Shown piece by piece: positions 1 to 8,472 of a stretch of DNA of 64,000 nucleotides. Where the stretch lies: assembly GCA_910584155.1 (NCBI GenBank), contig CAJTYG010000002.1, positions 154,984 through 218,983 on the forward strand, read 5' to 3'. A program made the translations under genes and the position numbers. Numbering within the stretch: position 1 is the first letter of the stretch; each line of letters starts with the position of its first letter. Under the pieces are notes generated by a model, which was not told the DNA's origin, ran no database searches, and worked only from the letters and a program-made list of their open reading frames with translations. This DNA comes from an uncultured Christensenella sp. Its GTDB lineage: Bacteria > Bacillota > Clostridia > Christensenellales > CAG-917.

Positions 1-621
1 CGGCTTTGTTCCGAGAGGATATTCCGTCACCGCTGCGCCGCCGTTCATCAGAATGCCGTCAAGCAAGCCTCTGTGCTCGGCAGGATATATCACGTCTATA
101 CCGCATGCAAACACCGCCACCGTCGGGCAGCCTATCGCAACGCAAGCCTTATGCGCTATAGAGTCTATGCCTCTTGCAAAGCCCGACACTACCGTAAGCC
201 CCGCACGGGCAAATTCCCTTGCAAACTCGTCGGCGACCTTTTCGCCGTATCTCGTTGTGCGGCGTGAGCCGACTATCGCAATGCAGTCGCTGTTTAACGC
301 CTTTACGTTGCCCTTTACAAAAAGCACGTGCGGTCTATCCTCTATCTCACGCAGAGCGTCGGGATATTCGTCGTCAAGATAACTCAGCCAATGTATATCC
401 TTCTTTTCAAGCTCGTCGACGATTGCGTCTATCCTGTCTGTGTTTTTATAAAACTCGTCCGCCTTATCGTCGCTAAGAGCCTTGCGCACAAGCTCCTTTT
501 TGCCAAAAAGCTCGGACGGATCGCCCACAGCCGAAAGCAGAGTCGCCTTCTTCTTGTAGCCGAGCTCGTCCACATATTGCAGCGCCAAAAGCGCTTTGGT
601 TGTCAAATCCTTTAAGTCCAT
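1..621 (-). CDS. dprA: DNA processing protein DprA (partial, C-terminus off the left edge)
   Basis: Rossmann-like DprA/Smf protein that loads RecA onto incoming single-stranded DNA during transformation. About 207 codons are present, reading leftward from ATG at 621. An N-terminal helical part (starts MDLKDLTTKALL) is followed by the DprA signature: IAIVGSRR, then VVSGFARGIDSIAHKA, then a segment ending VIYPAEH, where most relatives also have PAEN or PAEH. The start overlaps the stop of yifB as TGATG, so the two are translationally coupled, the usual Firmicutes order. The window ends inside the Rossmann domain; the C-terminal winged helix is not visible. Family call is secure; the partial state is a window effect. 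Confidence 0.95.
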   Translation of the reverse strand, partial: MDLKDLTTKALLALQYVDELGYKKKATLLSAVGDPSELFGKKELVRKALSDDKADEFYKNTDRIDAIVDELEKKDIHWLSYLDDEYPDALREIEDRPHVLFVKGNVKALNSDCIAIVGSRRTTRYGEKVADEFAREFARAGLTVVSGFARGIDSIAHKACVAIGCPTVAVFACGIDVIYPAEHRGLLDGILMNGGAAVTEYPLGTKP

Positions 622-2156
622 CAGCTGTATTTCCTGTCAAGCCCTCTGTACTGTATCGCCTCTGCGATGTGAGCTGTCTCAATGTCCTTGCTGCCCTCGA
701 TGTCAGCTATCGTGCGTGCCACCTTAAGTATCCTTGTGGTTCCACGTGCGCTCAGATTTAGCTTTTCAAACGCCTTTTCAAGCAGACGTTCGCTGTTTTT
801 GTCTATCTGGCAGTATTTGTTGAGCTCACGTGAGCCCATCTCGGAATTTGTCAGAATTCCGTCGTTTTTAAACCTTTCACGCTGTATCGCACGTGCGGCG
901 TTTATGCGCTTCTTTATCTCGGCGGATGTCTCGCACTTCTGCTTGCTTTCCCTTCCTCGCAGCTCGCTGTATGAAATATTATCAACCTCGATCTGCAAAT
1001 CTATTCTGTCCATAAGCGGTCCCGACAGCTTTGACACATAATTGTGTATCTGTGCGGGCGTGCAGCGGCAAACCTGTGTTTTGGAGCCGTAATTTCCGCA
1101 CGGACACGGGTTCATACTTGCAAGCAGCATAAAGTTTGCGGGATATTCCACCGTATTTGCAACTCTTGCCACGGTGACCTTTCTGTCCTCGAGGGGTTGA
1201 CGCAGCGTTTCGAGAGCACGGCGTGAATATTCGGGCATTTCGTCAAGAAACAGCACTCCGCTGTGAGCAAGGCTAACTTCGCCCGGCTTCGCCTTTGCGC
1301 CGCCTCCGACAAGCGTAGGCACTGTGGTGGTATGGTGCGGCGTTCTGAAAGGGCGTGTAGTCACTATACCCACACTGCTGTCAAGTATGCCCGAAACGCT
1401 GTGTATCTTAGTCACCTCAACAGCCTCATCAAAGGTCATTTCGGGCATTATCGTCGGCACGCACTTTGCAAGCATCGTCTTGCCTGCGCCGGGAGGTCCT
1501 ATCATCAGTGCGTTGTGCCCGCCTGCGACCGCTATTTCAAGCGCACGCTTTGCAACTGTCTGTCCCTTGACGTCAGCAAAATCGCAGCCGTAGCCGTGAT
1601 TCTGGCAGCTCGCTTCGTAGCTTGACACGGGCACAGGCTCAAAAACGACGCCGCTCAAAAACTCTATGACCTCTCTGAGGTTGTTGAGCGCATACACCTG
1701 TATGCCCTCTATAAAGCTTGCCTCACGGGCGTCTGCGGACGGAATGATAAACTTTTTGCAGCCGTCCTGCATTGCGGATATCAAAATAGACATAATGCCG
1801 TTTACGTGCCTTAGCTCGCCGTCAAGCGACAGCTCGCCCACAAAAACGTAGTCCTTGTAGGCTTTGTTTTCTATCTGCTCGGTAGCAACGAGTATGCCTA
1901 TCGCCGTAGCAAGATCGAATACGGGACCTTCCTTTTTGGTGTCGGCAGGGGCAAGGTTCACAGTGATACGCTTTGCGGGATACTGTAAGCCGCTGTTTTT
2001 TATTGCGGAACGTACACGTTCCTTGCTCTCTTTTGTAGCAGTAGACGCAAGCCCCACCATTTCATATCCGGGTACGCCGCTGTTTATATCAAGCTCGACG
2101 TCCACCGCATAACCCTTCAGTCCTTCAAGCGCATAGCTTTTTACTTTTGCTAACAT
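621..2156 (-). CDS. yifB: YifB/ComM family Mg-chelatase-like AAA+ ATPase
   Basis: 511-residue AAA+ protein of the YifB/ComM family; ComM is known to drive branch migration during natural transformation. Order of parts: N-terminal ChlI/Lon-S16-like domain (about residues 1-165), Mg-chelatase AAA+ core with Walker A GPPGAGKT near residue 218 and Walker B LFLDEMPE, sensor segment MNPCPCGNYG with a Cys-rich stretch, and a C-terminal Mg_chelatase_C domain ending in IQYRGLDRKYS. Length is normal for the family. It is cotranscribed with dprA downstream. There is no good ribosome binding site ahead of the ATG, only a weak GGCGG. Confidence 0.95.
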   Translation of the reverse strand: MLAKVKSYALEGLKGYAVDVELDINSGVPGYEMVGLASTATKESKERVRSAIKNSGLQYPAKRITVNLAPADTKKEGPVFDLATAIGILVATEQIENKAYKDYVFVGELSLDGELRHVNGIMSILISAMQDGCKKFIIPSADAREASFIEGIQVYALNNLREVIEFLSGVVFEPVPVSSYEASCQNHGYGCDFADVKGQTVAKRALEIAVAGGHNALMIGPPGAGKTMLAKCVPTIMPEMTFDEAVEVTKIHSVSGILDSSVGIVTTRPFRTPHHTTTVPTLVGGGAKAKPGEVSLAHSGVLFLDEMPEYSRRALETLRQPLEDRKVTVARVANTVEYPANFMLLASMNPCPCGNYGSKTQVCRCTPAQIHNYVSKLSGPLMDRIDLQIEVDNISYSELRGRESKQKCETSAEIKKRINAARAIQRERFKNDGILTNSEMGSRELNKYCQIDKNSERLLEKAFEKLNLSARGTTRILKVARTIADIEGSKDIETAHIAEAIQYRGLDRKYS

Positions 2157-2189
2157 TGTATACCGCCATTATTAAATTAAAGTTAATAA

Positions 2190-2218
2190 ATTTTAGCACA
2201 TATCGCATCAAAACGCAA
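2190..2218 (-). promoter_or_regulatory. Predicted promoter of yifB-dprA
   Basis: On the minus strand TTGCGT (2213-2218), 17-bp spacer, TAAAAT (2190-2195), about 35 nt ahead of the yifB start. The -10 is good and the -35 is 4/6. Confidence 0.5.
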
Positions 2219-2287
2219 ACGATATTACGCCCCGCAATATTCTCAAAAGCTTGCAAAATTTCACTTTTAAGCCGATTAGATATCTCA

Positions 2288-2320
2288 AAAATAAACAAAA
2301 CAACGCATATAGCGTTGTCA
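2288..2320 (-). terminator. Intrinsic terminator of the signal peptidase/AAA operon
   Basis: Arms ACAACGC (2300-2306) and GCGTTGT (2312-2318) with an ATATA loop. On the minus strand the stem is followed by TTTTGTTTAT. It lies about 30 nt past the stop of the last gene of the four-gene unit (2348) and before the yifB promoter. Confidence 0.75.
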
Positions 2321-2347
2321 AAATTTTTTTATAAATTTAAAAATTTT

Positions 2348-3058
2348 TCAATTCTCGCTCCTGCCGTCGCCGTCGGTATCGCTGTCGGCGTTTGTCTTTT
2401 TCAGCTCTTCGAGCAGTTGATTGCGCTGCTCTTCGGATAAGGTATCGACAGAATTCAATTTTTCCGTCCTCATCTTCTCCTTTTCAACGGCGAGCTTATC
2501 ACGCACAAAGCCCACGATGATAAGCACCCCCACCACCGTAAGCGGCAGCACGATTAGCACAACGTATCCGTACCACTTTGTCAAAAAGCTCCTGAGTCCG
2601 CCGATAAACTTCGCCTTGCGCACATATTTTGCCTTGACCTGCTCGGGCTTGAGCTGCCAATCGTCCTCGTCCGTTATGTCTGGATTATCGCCCTTTGTGC
2701 GGAAATAGTCTACGCTTCCGTCCTCTTTAAGCGCTATACCGACAATGCGGTGCGTAATGTTGTTGCCCGCAAGCCGTCCGCTCGGCGCAACGAACGTAAT
2801 GATATCGCCCACTTTAAGGTCGTTTATGTCATCTATCTTTTTTGATAATATCACCTCGTGAGATTCAATAGTGCCCGACATGCTGTCAGTCAGCACGTCA
2901 AAAAGATAATAGCCGAAAATGCTTGTATCGCCGCCGCTCTTGCGCTGCCACAGCATAAGACCTACAACGACCACCAAAAATACAAAAATCGCTGCGATGA
3001 TAACCGTAGACACTATATTGTATATTTTTTTAGCTTTCGACTGAGTTTCTTTTGCCAT
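2348..3058 (-). CDS. ER/archaeal-type signal peptidase I (SipW-like), second copy of the operon
   Basis: 236-residue membrane protein of peptidase family S26B. An N-terminal membrane helix (about residues 13-37) is followed by the extracellular catalytic domain: nucleophile Ser in TDSMSGT, and His in ITHRIVGI where bacterial type I enzymes have Lys, then an acidic GDNPDITDEDD block. A second helix (about 170-192) returns the chain to the cytoplasm, ending in a charged tail with a SEEQRNQLLEELKK motif also found in the other peptidase of this unit (7123-8133). I start at ATG 3058 (MAKETQS), since a longer reading begins at a TTG. It is the last gene of the unit. Substrates are unknown; SipW cleaves biofilm matrix proteins in Bacillus, but no such gene is nearby. 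Confidence 0.85.
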   Translation of the reverse strand: MAKETQSKAKKIYNIVSTVIIAAIFVFLVVVVGLMLWQRKSGGDTSIFGYYLFDVLTDSMSGTIESHEVILSKKIDDINDLKVGDIITFVAPSGRLAGNNITHRIVGIALKEDGSVDYFRTKGDNPDITDEDDWQLKPEQVKAKYVRKAKFIGGLRSFLTKWYGYVVLIVLPLTVVGVLIIVGFVRDKLAVEKEKMRTEKLNSVDTLSEEQRNQLLEELKKTNADSDTDGDGRSEN

Positions 3059-3100
3059 ATTTTTGTCAAACGGCACCAATCGCTTGATGCCGTACTGTCT

Positions 3101-5488
3101 TTACTCTGCACTTTCGCCGCCGTCTGAATCAGGTTTTTCATCATTCGGCTTTGCGGTGTTTTCTGCAGGCTCTTCCGCCTGCTGTGCGGTTTTGGTTTTT
3201 TGTTTCTTTGTCGTTGCGCCGTCTTCCGCAGGCTGTTTTACCGTTTTTGTCCTTTGTTTTTTTGACGCAGTTGCGTCCGCTTGCTGTTCGGGCGTTTTAT
3301 CAGCCTTTGTTGCGCCTCTGTCTTCGGGCTTATCCGCTGCGGTGTGGTGTTTTTCCGCCTTGCTCTTTAGCGTCGTAGACGGTTTGGTTTTGTTTATCTT
3401 TTTTACAAACATTGCGTCATAAGGCAATTCGCTGCCCTCTGCAAAGTGTATTGAGCCCACCGAAACCTTGTGCTCGTCAACAATCTCTATATCCTTTTTG
3501 CGCCTCGGTTTTTTAGCGGGCTTAGGTTCTGCGGGTTTTTCCTGCTCTATGGCTGATTCCTCTACACCGTCTACGGGCTTTTCCTGCTCTTTCGCAGATT
3601 CTTCGGCTACGTTTTCGTCTTCGGGCTTGCTGTTTTCAACTGCTTCGCTATTTATTTCATCAGCCGCACCGTTGTCTTCAACTGCTTCCTTAATGATGTC
3701 AGTCGCTTCATTTTCGGCGGTTGTAGCTTGCTCTTCCTGCGCAGCTTGCGCTTCTTCTATCGCCTGCTGCTCTGCCTGCTCTTTTGCAAGCCTGTTTGCT
3801 TCCTCAATTTCGGCAAGGCGCTTTTTACGCTCCTCGATTATCTCTGCCTCTCGCCTTTCGGTGGCTATCTTGGCACGCTGATACTCAAACGGGTCGAGCC
3901 CGAATTTCAGCCTGCTTCTGTCGCTTGCCGTAACCGTCTTTTCAAGCTCTTCACGCAGCTTGTTGAATGCGGCGGCACGCTTTGCCATATCTTCCTTGCG
4001 TCGGCGTATGCGATAATCTCTTTCCTTTTGGTCAAGTTCCTCTTGCTTTATCCTGCGATAGGAATTGAGGCAACGGTCGATTGCATCCTTGACCTTTGCG
4101 ATATCCTCGGCGGTAAGCTTGTCGTCGGCGGGCTTTTTGTATAGCTTACGCACCTCAAACAGATGTTGATCGAATTTATCTGCGTCGGCGTCAAGGTCGA
4201 CTTCCTCTTGATCTGCCTTTGGCGGAAGCTCCTTGATGATTTCCACCTCGACAAGCTTTTCGACCTCGACCTCCTGTACGATTTCCTTAGCGCTCTTATC
4301 CTGCCCGTCGGGAGTGATGTCGGGTTCTTTTTCGGGGACTTTTTCTTTTTCCTGTTCCTCGTCGGGAAGCTCGTCGGGCAACGGTTCTTCGCTTTCGGGA
4401 CGGTGGGTTTCCTCAATATTGTCCTCTTCTTCCTCGTTTTCCACCTTGTCGTCGGGCTTTTGAGCGTATTCGTCACGGTCAAGCTTATCCTTTTCAAAGT
4501 CCATTTCACCGACACGCATAAAGTCCGCAAATTCCTTGTCTTCCATATCGAGGTCGGTTTCGTGCTGATCGTACATACTCTCAAATAGCATAGTATTGAG
4601 GGTGACCATTTTTTTAAGCTCGTCCACGCTTTCCTGCTCGAGGTCGTAGTCTTCCACCTCGTCGGACGTAGAAAAACCGCCCGTGACATTGTACGTTTCG
4701 ATAAACTGCCACAGCGTAAGCGCCTTTTTGAAGTTAGGCTCCTTCAAAATGACGTTTGTACGCATGATAGGCGGACGCACGGGCGCCGAGTTGCGCATAG
4801 ATTTTGCAAATGAAGAAGAAAGGAAGTCTGTAATAATTCGGTCGATTTTTGCGACTCTCTCTATCTTTGACAGCGTATCGGGATCAAGCCTCATCACCTC
4901 GTCAAAGCTGAGCTGCGCAAAGTATTCCGTTCTGAACGTAACCTTTTTGCTTGGCAGGCTGAAGCGTGATTCTACGTCAAGCTCCAAAACGTCCTGCGTT
5001 GCGGACGCCTTTTTGATTTTGTCATAACGCATCGTAACAAAATCTTTAAGCTTTAAAAGCAACGTATAGATAAATCTGTTTTCGTAGATTTCAAAGGATT
5101 CCTCTTTGGTTATGTTGAGGATCTTGCTGGGCGTAACCATTCCGTCCTTGTCGACCTTTGATATCATATTTGTGTGCTGTGCAAGAAATTTGACGGACTC
5201 AGTAGAAATACTTCTTGCAAGCGACACGTCGACGATATCCTCCTCCTGCACGATGAATTTACGGGGATTGCGGACGATGGTGTCAAGGTTGGGCAAAATT
5301 TCCTCTATGGTGTCTATCCAATCGATGGATATGTCCTGTATGAGGCGTTTTTTTGCCAACTTGAAGCTTGACGAGCCTTTGTCGACACGTTTTTTATACT
5401 GCTCGTAAAATTCCTCGTTTTGGAGGACGGATACGATTTTGCGTGCATATTGCTTATACACGTCTCTTGTGATAAGATTATCCGACAT
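3101..5488 (-). CDS. DUF2357-like N-terminal domain fused to long acidic coiled-coil protein
   Basis: 795 residues, probably cytoplasmic. Residues 1-290 resemble the DUF2357 family that partners McrB-like ATPases; the landmark is SFEIYENRFIYTLLLKL at about 131-147, with PPIMRTNVILKEPNFKKAL further on. Residues about 290-430 are very acidic (runs of E and D, EEEEDN). Residues about 430-620 are a K/E/R/A-rich coiled coil, and the rest is low-complexity K/E/A/P repeats (AEESAKEQEKPVDG then VEESAIEQEKPAEP). I do not see the C-terminal PD-(D/E)XK nuclease of true McrC proteins. It lies 31 nt after the AAA+ gene and 42 nt before the second signal peptidase, so one transcript is likely. The DUF2357 assignment is from remembered motifs. 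Function unknown; scaffold or ATPase partner is an inference. Confidence 0.7.
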   Translation of the reverse strand: MSDNLITRDVYKQYARKIVSVLQNEEFYEQYKKRVDKGSSSFKLAKKRLIQDISIDWIDTIEEILPNLDTIVRNPRKFIVQEEDIVDVSLARSISTESVKFLAQHTNMISKVDKDGMVTPSKILNITKEESFEIYENRFIYTLLLKLKDFVTMRYDKIKKASATQDVLELDVESRFSLPSKKVTFRTEYFAQLSFDEVMRLDPDTLSKIERVAKIDRIITDFLSSSFAKSMRNSAPVRPPIMRTNVILKEPNFKKALTLWQFIETYNVTGGFSTSDEVEDYDLEQESVDELKKMVTLNTMLFESMYDQHETDLDMEDKEFADFMRVGEMDFEKDKLDRDEYAQKPDDKVENEEEEDNIEETHRPESEEPLPDELPDEEQEKEKVPEKEPDITPDGQDKSAKEIVQEVEVEKLVEVEIIKELPPKADQEEVDLDADADKFDQHLFEVRKLYKKPADDKLTAEDIAKVKDAIDRCLNSYRRIKQEELDQKERDYRIRRRKEDMAKRAAAFNKLREELEKTVTASDRSRLKFGLDPFEYQRAKIATERREAEIIEERKKRLAEIEEANRLAKEQAEQQAIEEAQAAQEEQATTAENEATDIIKEAVEDNGAADEINSEAVENSKPEDENVAEESAKEQEKPVDGVEESAIEQEKPAEPKPAKKPRRKKDIEIVDEHKVSVGSIHFAEGSELPYDAMFVKKINKTKPSTTLKSKAEKHHTAADKPEDRGATKADKTPEQQADATASKKQRTKTVKQPAEDGATTKKQKTKTAQQAEEPAENTAKPNDEKPDSDGGESAE

Positions 5489-5519
5489 ATTTTCTTATTT
5501 TCAAAACAGTAAGCAGATA

Positions 5520-7037
5520 TCAGAACAGCTTCTTCAAGCGGTTGATATACTCCTTGCTTTCCTGCATATTTTCCTCGCCGAACAGCTCGCTGAGGTAAAG
5601 CACCAAGCCGTCTATTTCGTCACGGATGTAAGACAGGTTTAGCGACTCGAACTTTCTGAAAATCTTATTGCACAGCACGTAGTCAAGTCCGTCAAGCTCC
5701 GTTCCGCCGCAGCCGACGTAGGACGGGACAAATTCCTTGAGCTGCTTTACGATACGGTTACCAAACGCAAGTCTGAAGTGTTCGATAACGTAGTCGTCAA
5801 GCTGATTGATTTTGTCAAGGTTGTCCTGCGACACCTGATGTATTTCCTGCGCCTTTTTAAACTCCGCTTCGAGGTGCTTGTAGCTTATAAACAGATTGTC
5901 TTCCCACGGCGCTTCAAAAGCGATACCCTTGCTGTTGATGTTTATAGGCATAGCACGGTCGTAAACCTTATCCGATATTGCAAACGTAGAGTCGTCGTTG
6001 TTTGCCGTGCCGATAAACCACATATTCTGAGGCAGCTTGAAACGTCCTTTCTCTATGTGCTTCGGATCGTTAGGCCAACCCGACGGCACAAGGTCTACTA
6101 TCCACTCGTCACGTGACGGCATTTCAAGGATGGACAGCATTTCAGCAAAATAATACTCGACACGTGCGATGTTCATTTCGTCGAGGACAGTCAGGTAAAT
6201 CTGATCGTTCCAAGTAGCCTCGTACATCTTCTTTAAAACTTCGGTTTCGTTGAAACGCTTTGTAAATTCGTTGAAATAGCCAAAAAGCTCGGTACGGTCA
6301 CGCCAAGACGGCTGCACCGACGCTATCGTTGCGGGGTTGTTGAGGAATATACCCATTGCGTGCGGCAGCGACGTTTTACCTGTACCGGATATACCCTGCA
6401 AAATAAGCAGACGTGACGTTGACAGGCTTGCGACGAAAAGCCTTATGATACGGGGCTGATAAAACAGCCTCATACGTGAGCAGGCAAAATTGCGGAATTT
6501 ATCGCAAAACTCGGGAAGCGTGATTTCGTCGTCGTAAACGGGCGGCACATAATCCGCATATATCTTATCAATTTCGGTAAGCTTGTAAAAACGAGACTCG
6601 CCTGTCGGGCTTTTTTCCTTGCCTTCCTCGCCCTCTGCGCCCTCTTCCTCACCGTCGTAATTGCCTATGTCGCTTACACGCATACCCAAAATACGGTCCT
6701 TTTCGGCGCTCATCTTGATTATCTGCTTTTTGAGGTTTGCACATTCCTCAACAAGGTCCTGCGGCAAAACCTTTGACTTGCTCAGCCTTGCGAGCTTGCG
6801 CAGCCCGAAAGCGATCAACACGATGATAGCAACTATAACGGCAACGATAAGTATGATAAATATTATCGCAACCGCCCATTCTCCGGGACCGAAATACTCG
6901 GTGTAGTTTTTAAATGCGTCAGAATAACCCTCGTTGTAAAAGATATGTAAAAAGCCCCAGAAAATACTTCCCAGTCCCTTATCGTAAAACGCTCCTAAAA
7001 ACGCCTTAAGGAACTCAAATACAAGATTTATATTCAT
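5520..7037 (-). CDS. Membrane-anchored McrB-like AAA+ ATPase
   Basis: 505 residues. One strong membrane helix at about 53-79 follows an amphipathic aromatic N-terminus; a short coiled coil and an acidic linker (EEEGAEGEEG) lead to the ATPase. Walker A is GISGTGKT at 215-222, then VQPSWRDRTELFGYFN, Walker B with YLTVLDEMNIARVEYYF at 281-297, and sensor/arginine segment GTANNDDST...DRAM at 343-362. The P-W-x-D and DEMN-x-ARVE signatures are those of the McrB/MoxR-like group. Classical McrB is soluble and has an N-terminal DNA-binding domain; this one has a membrane helix instead, so a membrane-associated remodelling machine is more likely than restriction. Neighbours are DUF2357-like (downstream) and two signal peptidases. 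Confidence 0.85.
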   Translation of the reverse strand: MNINLVFEFLKAFLGAFYDKGLGSIFWGFLHIFYNEGYSDAFKNYTEYFGPGEWAVAIIFIILIVAVIVAIIVLIAFGLRKLARLSKSKVLPQDLVEECANLKKQIIKMSAEKDRILGMRVSDIGNYDGEEEGAEGEEGKEKSPTGESRFYKLTEIDKIYADYVPPVYDDEITLPEFCDKFRNFACSRMRLFYQPRIIRLFVASLSTSRLLILQGISGTGKTSLPHAMGIFLNNPATIASVQPSWRDRTELFGYFNEFTKRFNETEVLKKMYEATWNDQIYLTVLDEMNIARVEYYFAEMLSILEMPSRDEWIVDLVPSGWPNDPKHIEKGRFKLPQNMWFIGTANNDDSTFAISDKVYDRAMPININSKGIAFEAPWEDNLFISYKHLEAEFKKAQEIHQVSQDNLDKINQLDDYVIEHFRLAFGNRIVKQLKEFVPSYVGCGGTELDGLDYVLCNKIFRKFESLNLSYIRDEIDGLVLYLSELFGEENMQESKEYINRLKKLF

Positions 7038-7122
7038 AGTTATTTAATATTCAATTTTAAAACGCCTATGCATATGCCTTCGCAATTTACAAAAACATAT
7101 GCATAAGTCAACCAATTTTCCC

Positions 7123-8133
7123 TTACTCTGCGCTGCCGTCGGACTTTGCGTCCTCTTGAGGCTCTGCGGCTTCGGTCTGTTCGGACTGCGCCGTATCTTC
7201 GGAAGATGTCTCGGTTATATCGGTATCCTCCCGAGGCTCTGCGACTTCGGTCTGTTCGGTCTGAACAGCGTCCTCAGCGGGCACGTCGGTCGTAGCGGCG
7301 TTATCCTGCGGCGCAGCAGACTGCTCCCCTCCATTTGCGGCAAGCAGTTGTTGCATAAGCAGTTGCTTTTCCTCTTCGGTCATCGTATCGAGAGAAATAG
7401 CCGTTTCGCCCATGACCTTTCTTTCCTTATCGAGCTTAGCTATGATGAGCGTGCGCACAAGGATAAACGCATAGATGACAAACAGCAGAATGAGCGGCAG
7501 CACTACTATGCAGAAAAAGCGTGTTTTGCCGCTTACGGGATCCTGCACAAAGTTTGCAAGTCCGCCGACGCCCTTCAACATTTTGCCTGTCGTGAAGTTG
7601 AGGTTTTCGTCCACGCTGCCCCATGTTGCAACAATGTCCTTGACTGCGACAGACGTAGGATCCCACGAACCGTCGTTAGTTCCAATCGCATCCTGCCATG
7701 CGCCCTTTTGATTGTCGCCTCTGGTATTGACAGAAACCACATTGTCGTTTTCGTCAAGATTGATGTGTATAATGCGGTGTGAATTGAATGCCTCGTAAAG
7801 CTTGCCGTCGCTGCCTCTTATGCTTGACTTAAACGTGATTACAACGCCCACCTTGAGGTCTTTGCCGTCCGATTCCTTGCCGTTGTAGGCTTTTGCGATG
7901 ATGACGTCGCTCTTAGAAAACACGGGCTTCATCGAGTTTGATGCGACGTTGAAATAGCAATCGTCGCCCACACGGGTGATGTTGTCCGGATTTGCCGCAC
8001 GGATGATAGTAAAAATTGCCACCACTAAAGCAAAAATGATCAAAATAATGCACAGGATATTGACTACCCAGTTGAGCACTGTTTTGACCATTTGTTGAGT
8101 TGGCGTAAGTTCTTTTTTCTGTTTTGCTGCCAT
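7123..8133 (-). CDS. ER/archaeal-type signal peptidase I with long acidic tail, first gene of the operon
   Basis: 336 residues, S26B type. Helix at about 20-45, catalytic Ser in VASNSMKPVF, general-base His in FNSHRIIHI, and Asp in TRGDNQKG. A C-terminal helix (about 215-240) is followed by MTEEEKQLLMQQLLAA, shared with the peptidase at 2348, then about 65 residues of acidic low-complexity sequence with an internal duplication (EQTEVAEPRED / EQTEAAEPQED, also visible in the DNA near 7150-7275). Good ribosome binding site AAAGGAG ahead of ATG 8133. The tail should sit in the cytoplasm beside the ATPase. The insert between His and Asp is long. Reaction: removal of signal peptides or specific processing of secreted proteins; the target is not evident. 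Confidence 0.85.
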   Translation of the reverse strand: MAAKQKKELTPTQQMVKTVLNWVVNILCIILIIFALVVAIFTIIRAANPDNITRVGDDCYFNVASNSMKPVFSKSDVIIAKAYNGKESDGKDLKVGVVITFKSSIRGSDGKLYEAFNSHRIIHINLDENDNVVSVNTRGDNQKGAWQDAIGTNDGSWDPTSVAVKDIVATWGSVDENLNFTTGKMLKGVGGLANFVQDPVSGKTRFFCIVVLPLILLFVIYAFILVRTLIIAKLDKERKVMGETAISLDTMTEEEKQLLMQQLLAANGGEQSAAPQDNAATTDVPAEDAVQTEQTEVAEPREDTDITETSSEDTAQSEQTEAAEPQEDAKSDGSAE

Positions 8134-8293
8134 AATATACTCCTTTGCCTTGTTGCGCTCTCACTCACGACTTATTGCCTTTCCGATGCGACGCCGCACC
8201 GCCGAGATCAAACTCAACCGCTATTGACATCACCGAGCCATGCTTGTTGCCCTTTAAGACGCTTGCGCCCTTCACCCGAATGACTTTGCTGTG

Positions 8294-8313
8294 TGTATAG
8301 ACGTATCTATACA
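8294..8313. promoter_or_regulatory. Palindromic operator over the predicted transcription start of the operon
   Basis: Perfect 8-bp arms TGTATAGA (8294-8301) and TCTATACA (8306-8313) around CGTA. The palindrome begins 6 nt after the -10 hexamer, so a bound dimer would cover +1. The form suits a TetR-, GntR- or MarR-type repressor. No regulator gene is adjacent. Confidence 0.6.
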
Positions 8314-8319
8314 AATAGA

Positions 8320-8348
8320 ATTATATGTGAAATAAGAAGCTTTGTCAA
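8320..8348 (-). promoter_or_regulatory. Consensus sigma-A promoter of the signal peptidase/AAA/DUF2357 operon
   Basis: On the minus strand TTGACA (8343-8348), 17-bp spacer, TATAAT (8320-8325): both hexamers are perfect. Predicted +1 is near 8313, giving a leader of about 180 nt before ATG 8133. The leader holds nothing I can name. Confidence 0.85.
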
Positions 8349-8380
8349 TATAGAGATTTCATTTAACGGCAATATTGTTA

Positions 8381-8428
8381 AATATAATAAAATATCCTGC
8401 CGTTAAATGGAATTAAGCGGCGGGATAT
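8381..8428 (-). terminator. Intrinsic terminator of the LOR gene with overlapping alternative hairpin
   Basis: Minus-strand stem ATATCCCGCCG (8418-8428) with CGGCAGGATAT (8392-8402), 15-nt loop, one mismatch, then TTTATTATATT (8381-8391). A second, mutually exclusive 12-bp perfect inverted repeat, CATTTAACGGCA (8360-8371) and TGCCGTTAAATG (8398-8409), shares the downstream arm. Confidence 0.55.
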
Positions 8429-8472
8429 TTAAATAATTTTGCAATAAAATATTGAAATTTATCTTGTTTTTA

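Noticed and set aside
4048..4689. 213-residue Lys/Arg/Ser-rich frame on the minus strand inside the DUF2357-like gene
   Set aside because: It is an out-of-frame reading of the acidic, coiled-coil coding part; composition is an artefact of GAA/GAG-rich codons.
3101..7037. McrBC-type restriction system
   Set aside because: The ATPase has a membrane helix instead of a DNA-binding domain and I see no PD-(D/E)XK residues in the DUF2357-like protein; the partners are signal peptidases.
7099..7782. 227-codon plus-strand frame opposite the first signal peptidase gene
   Set aside because: Antisense of a repeat-rich, well-supported gene; no start signal.
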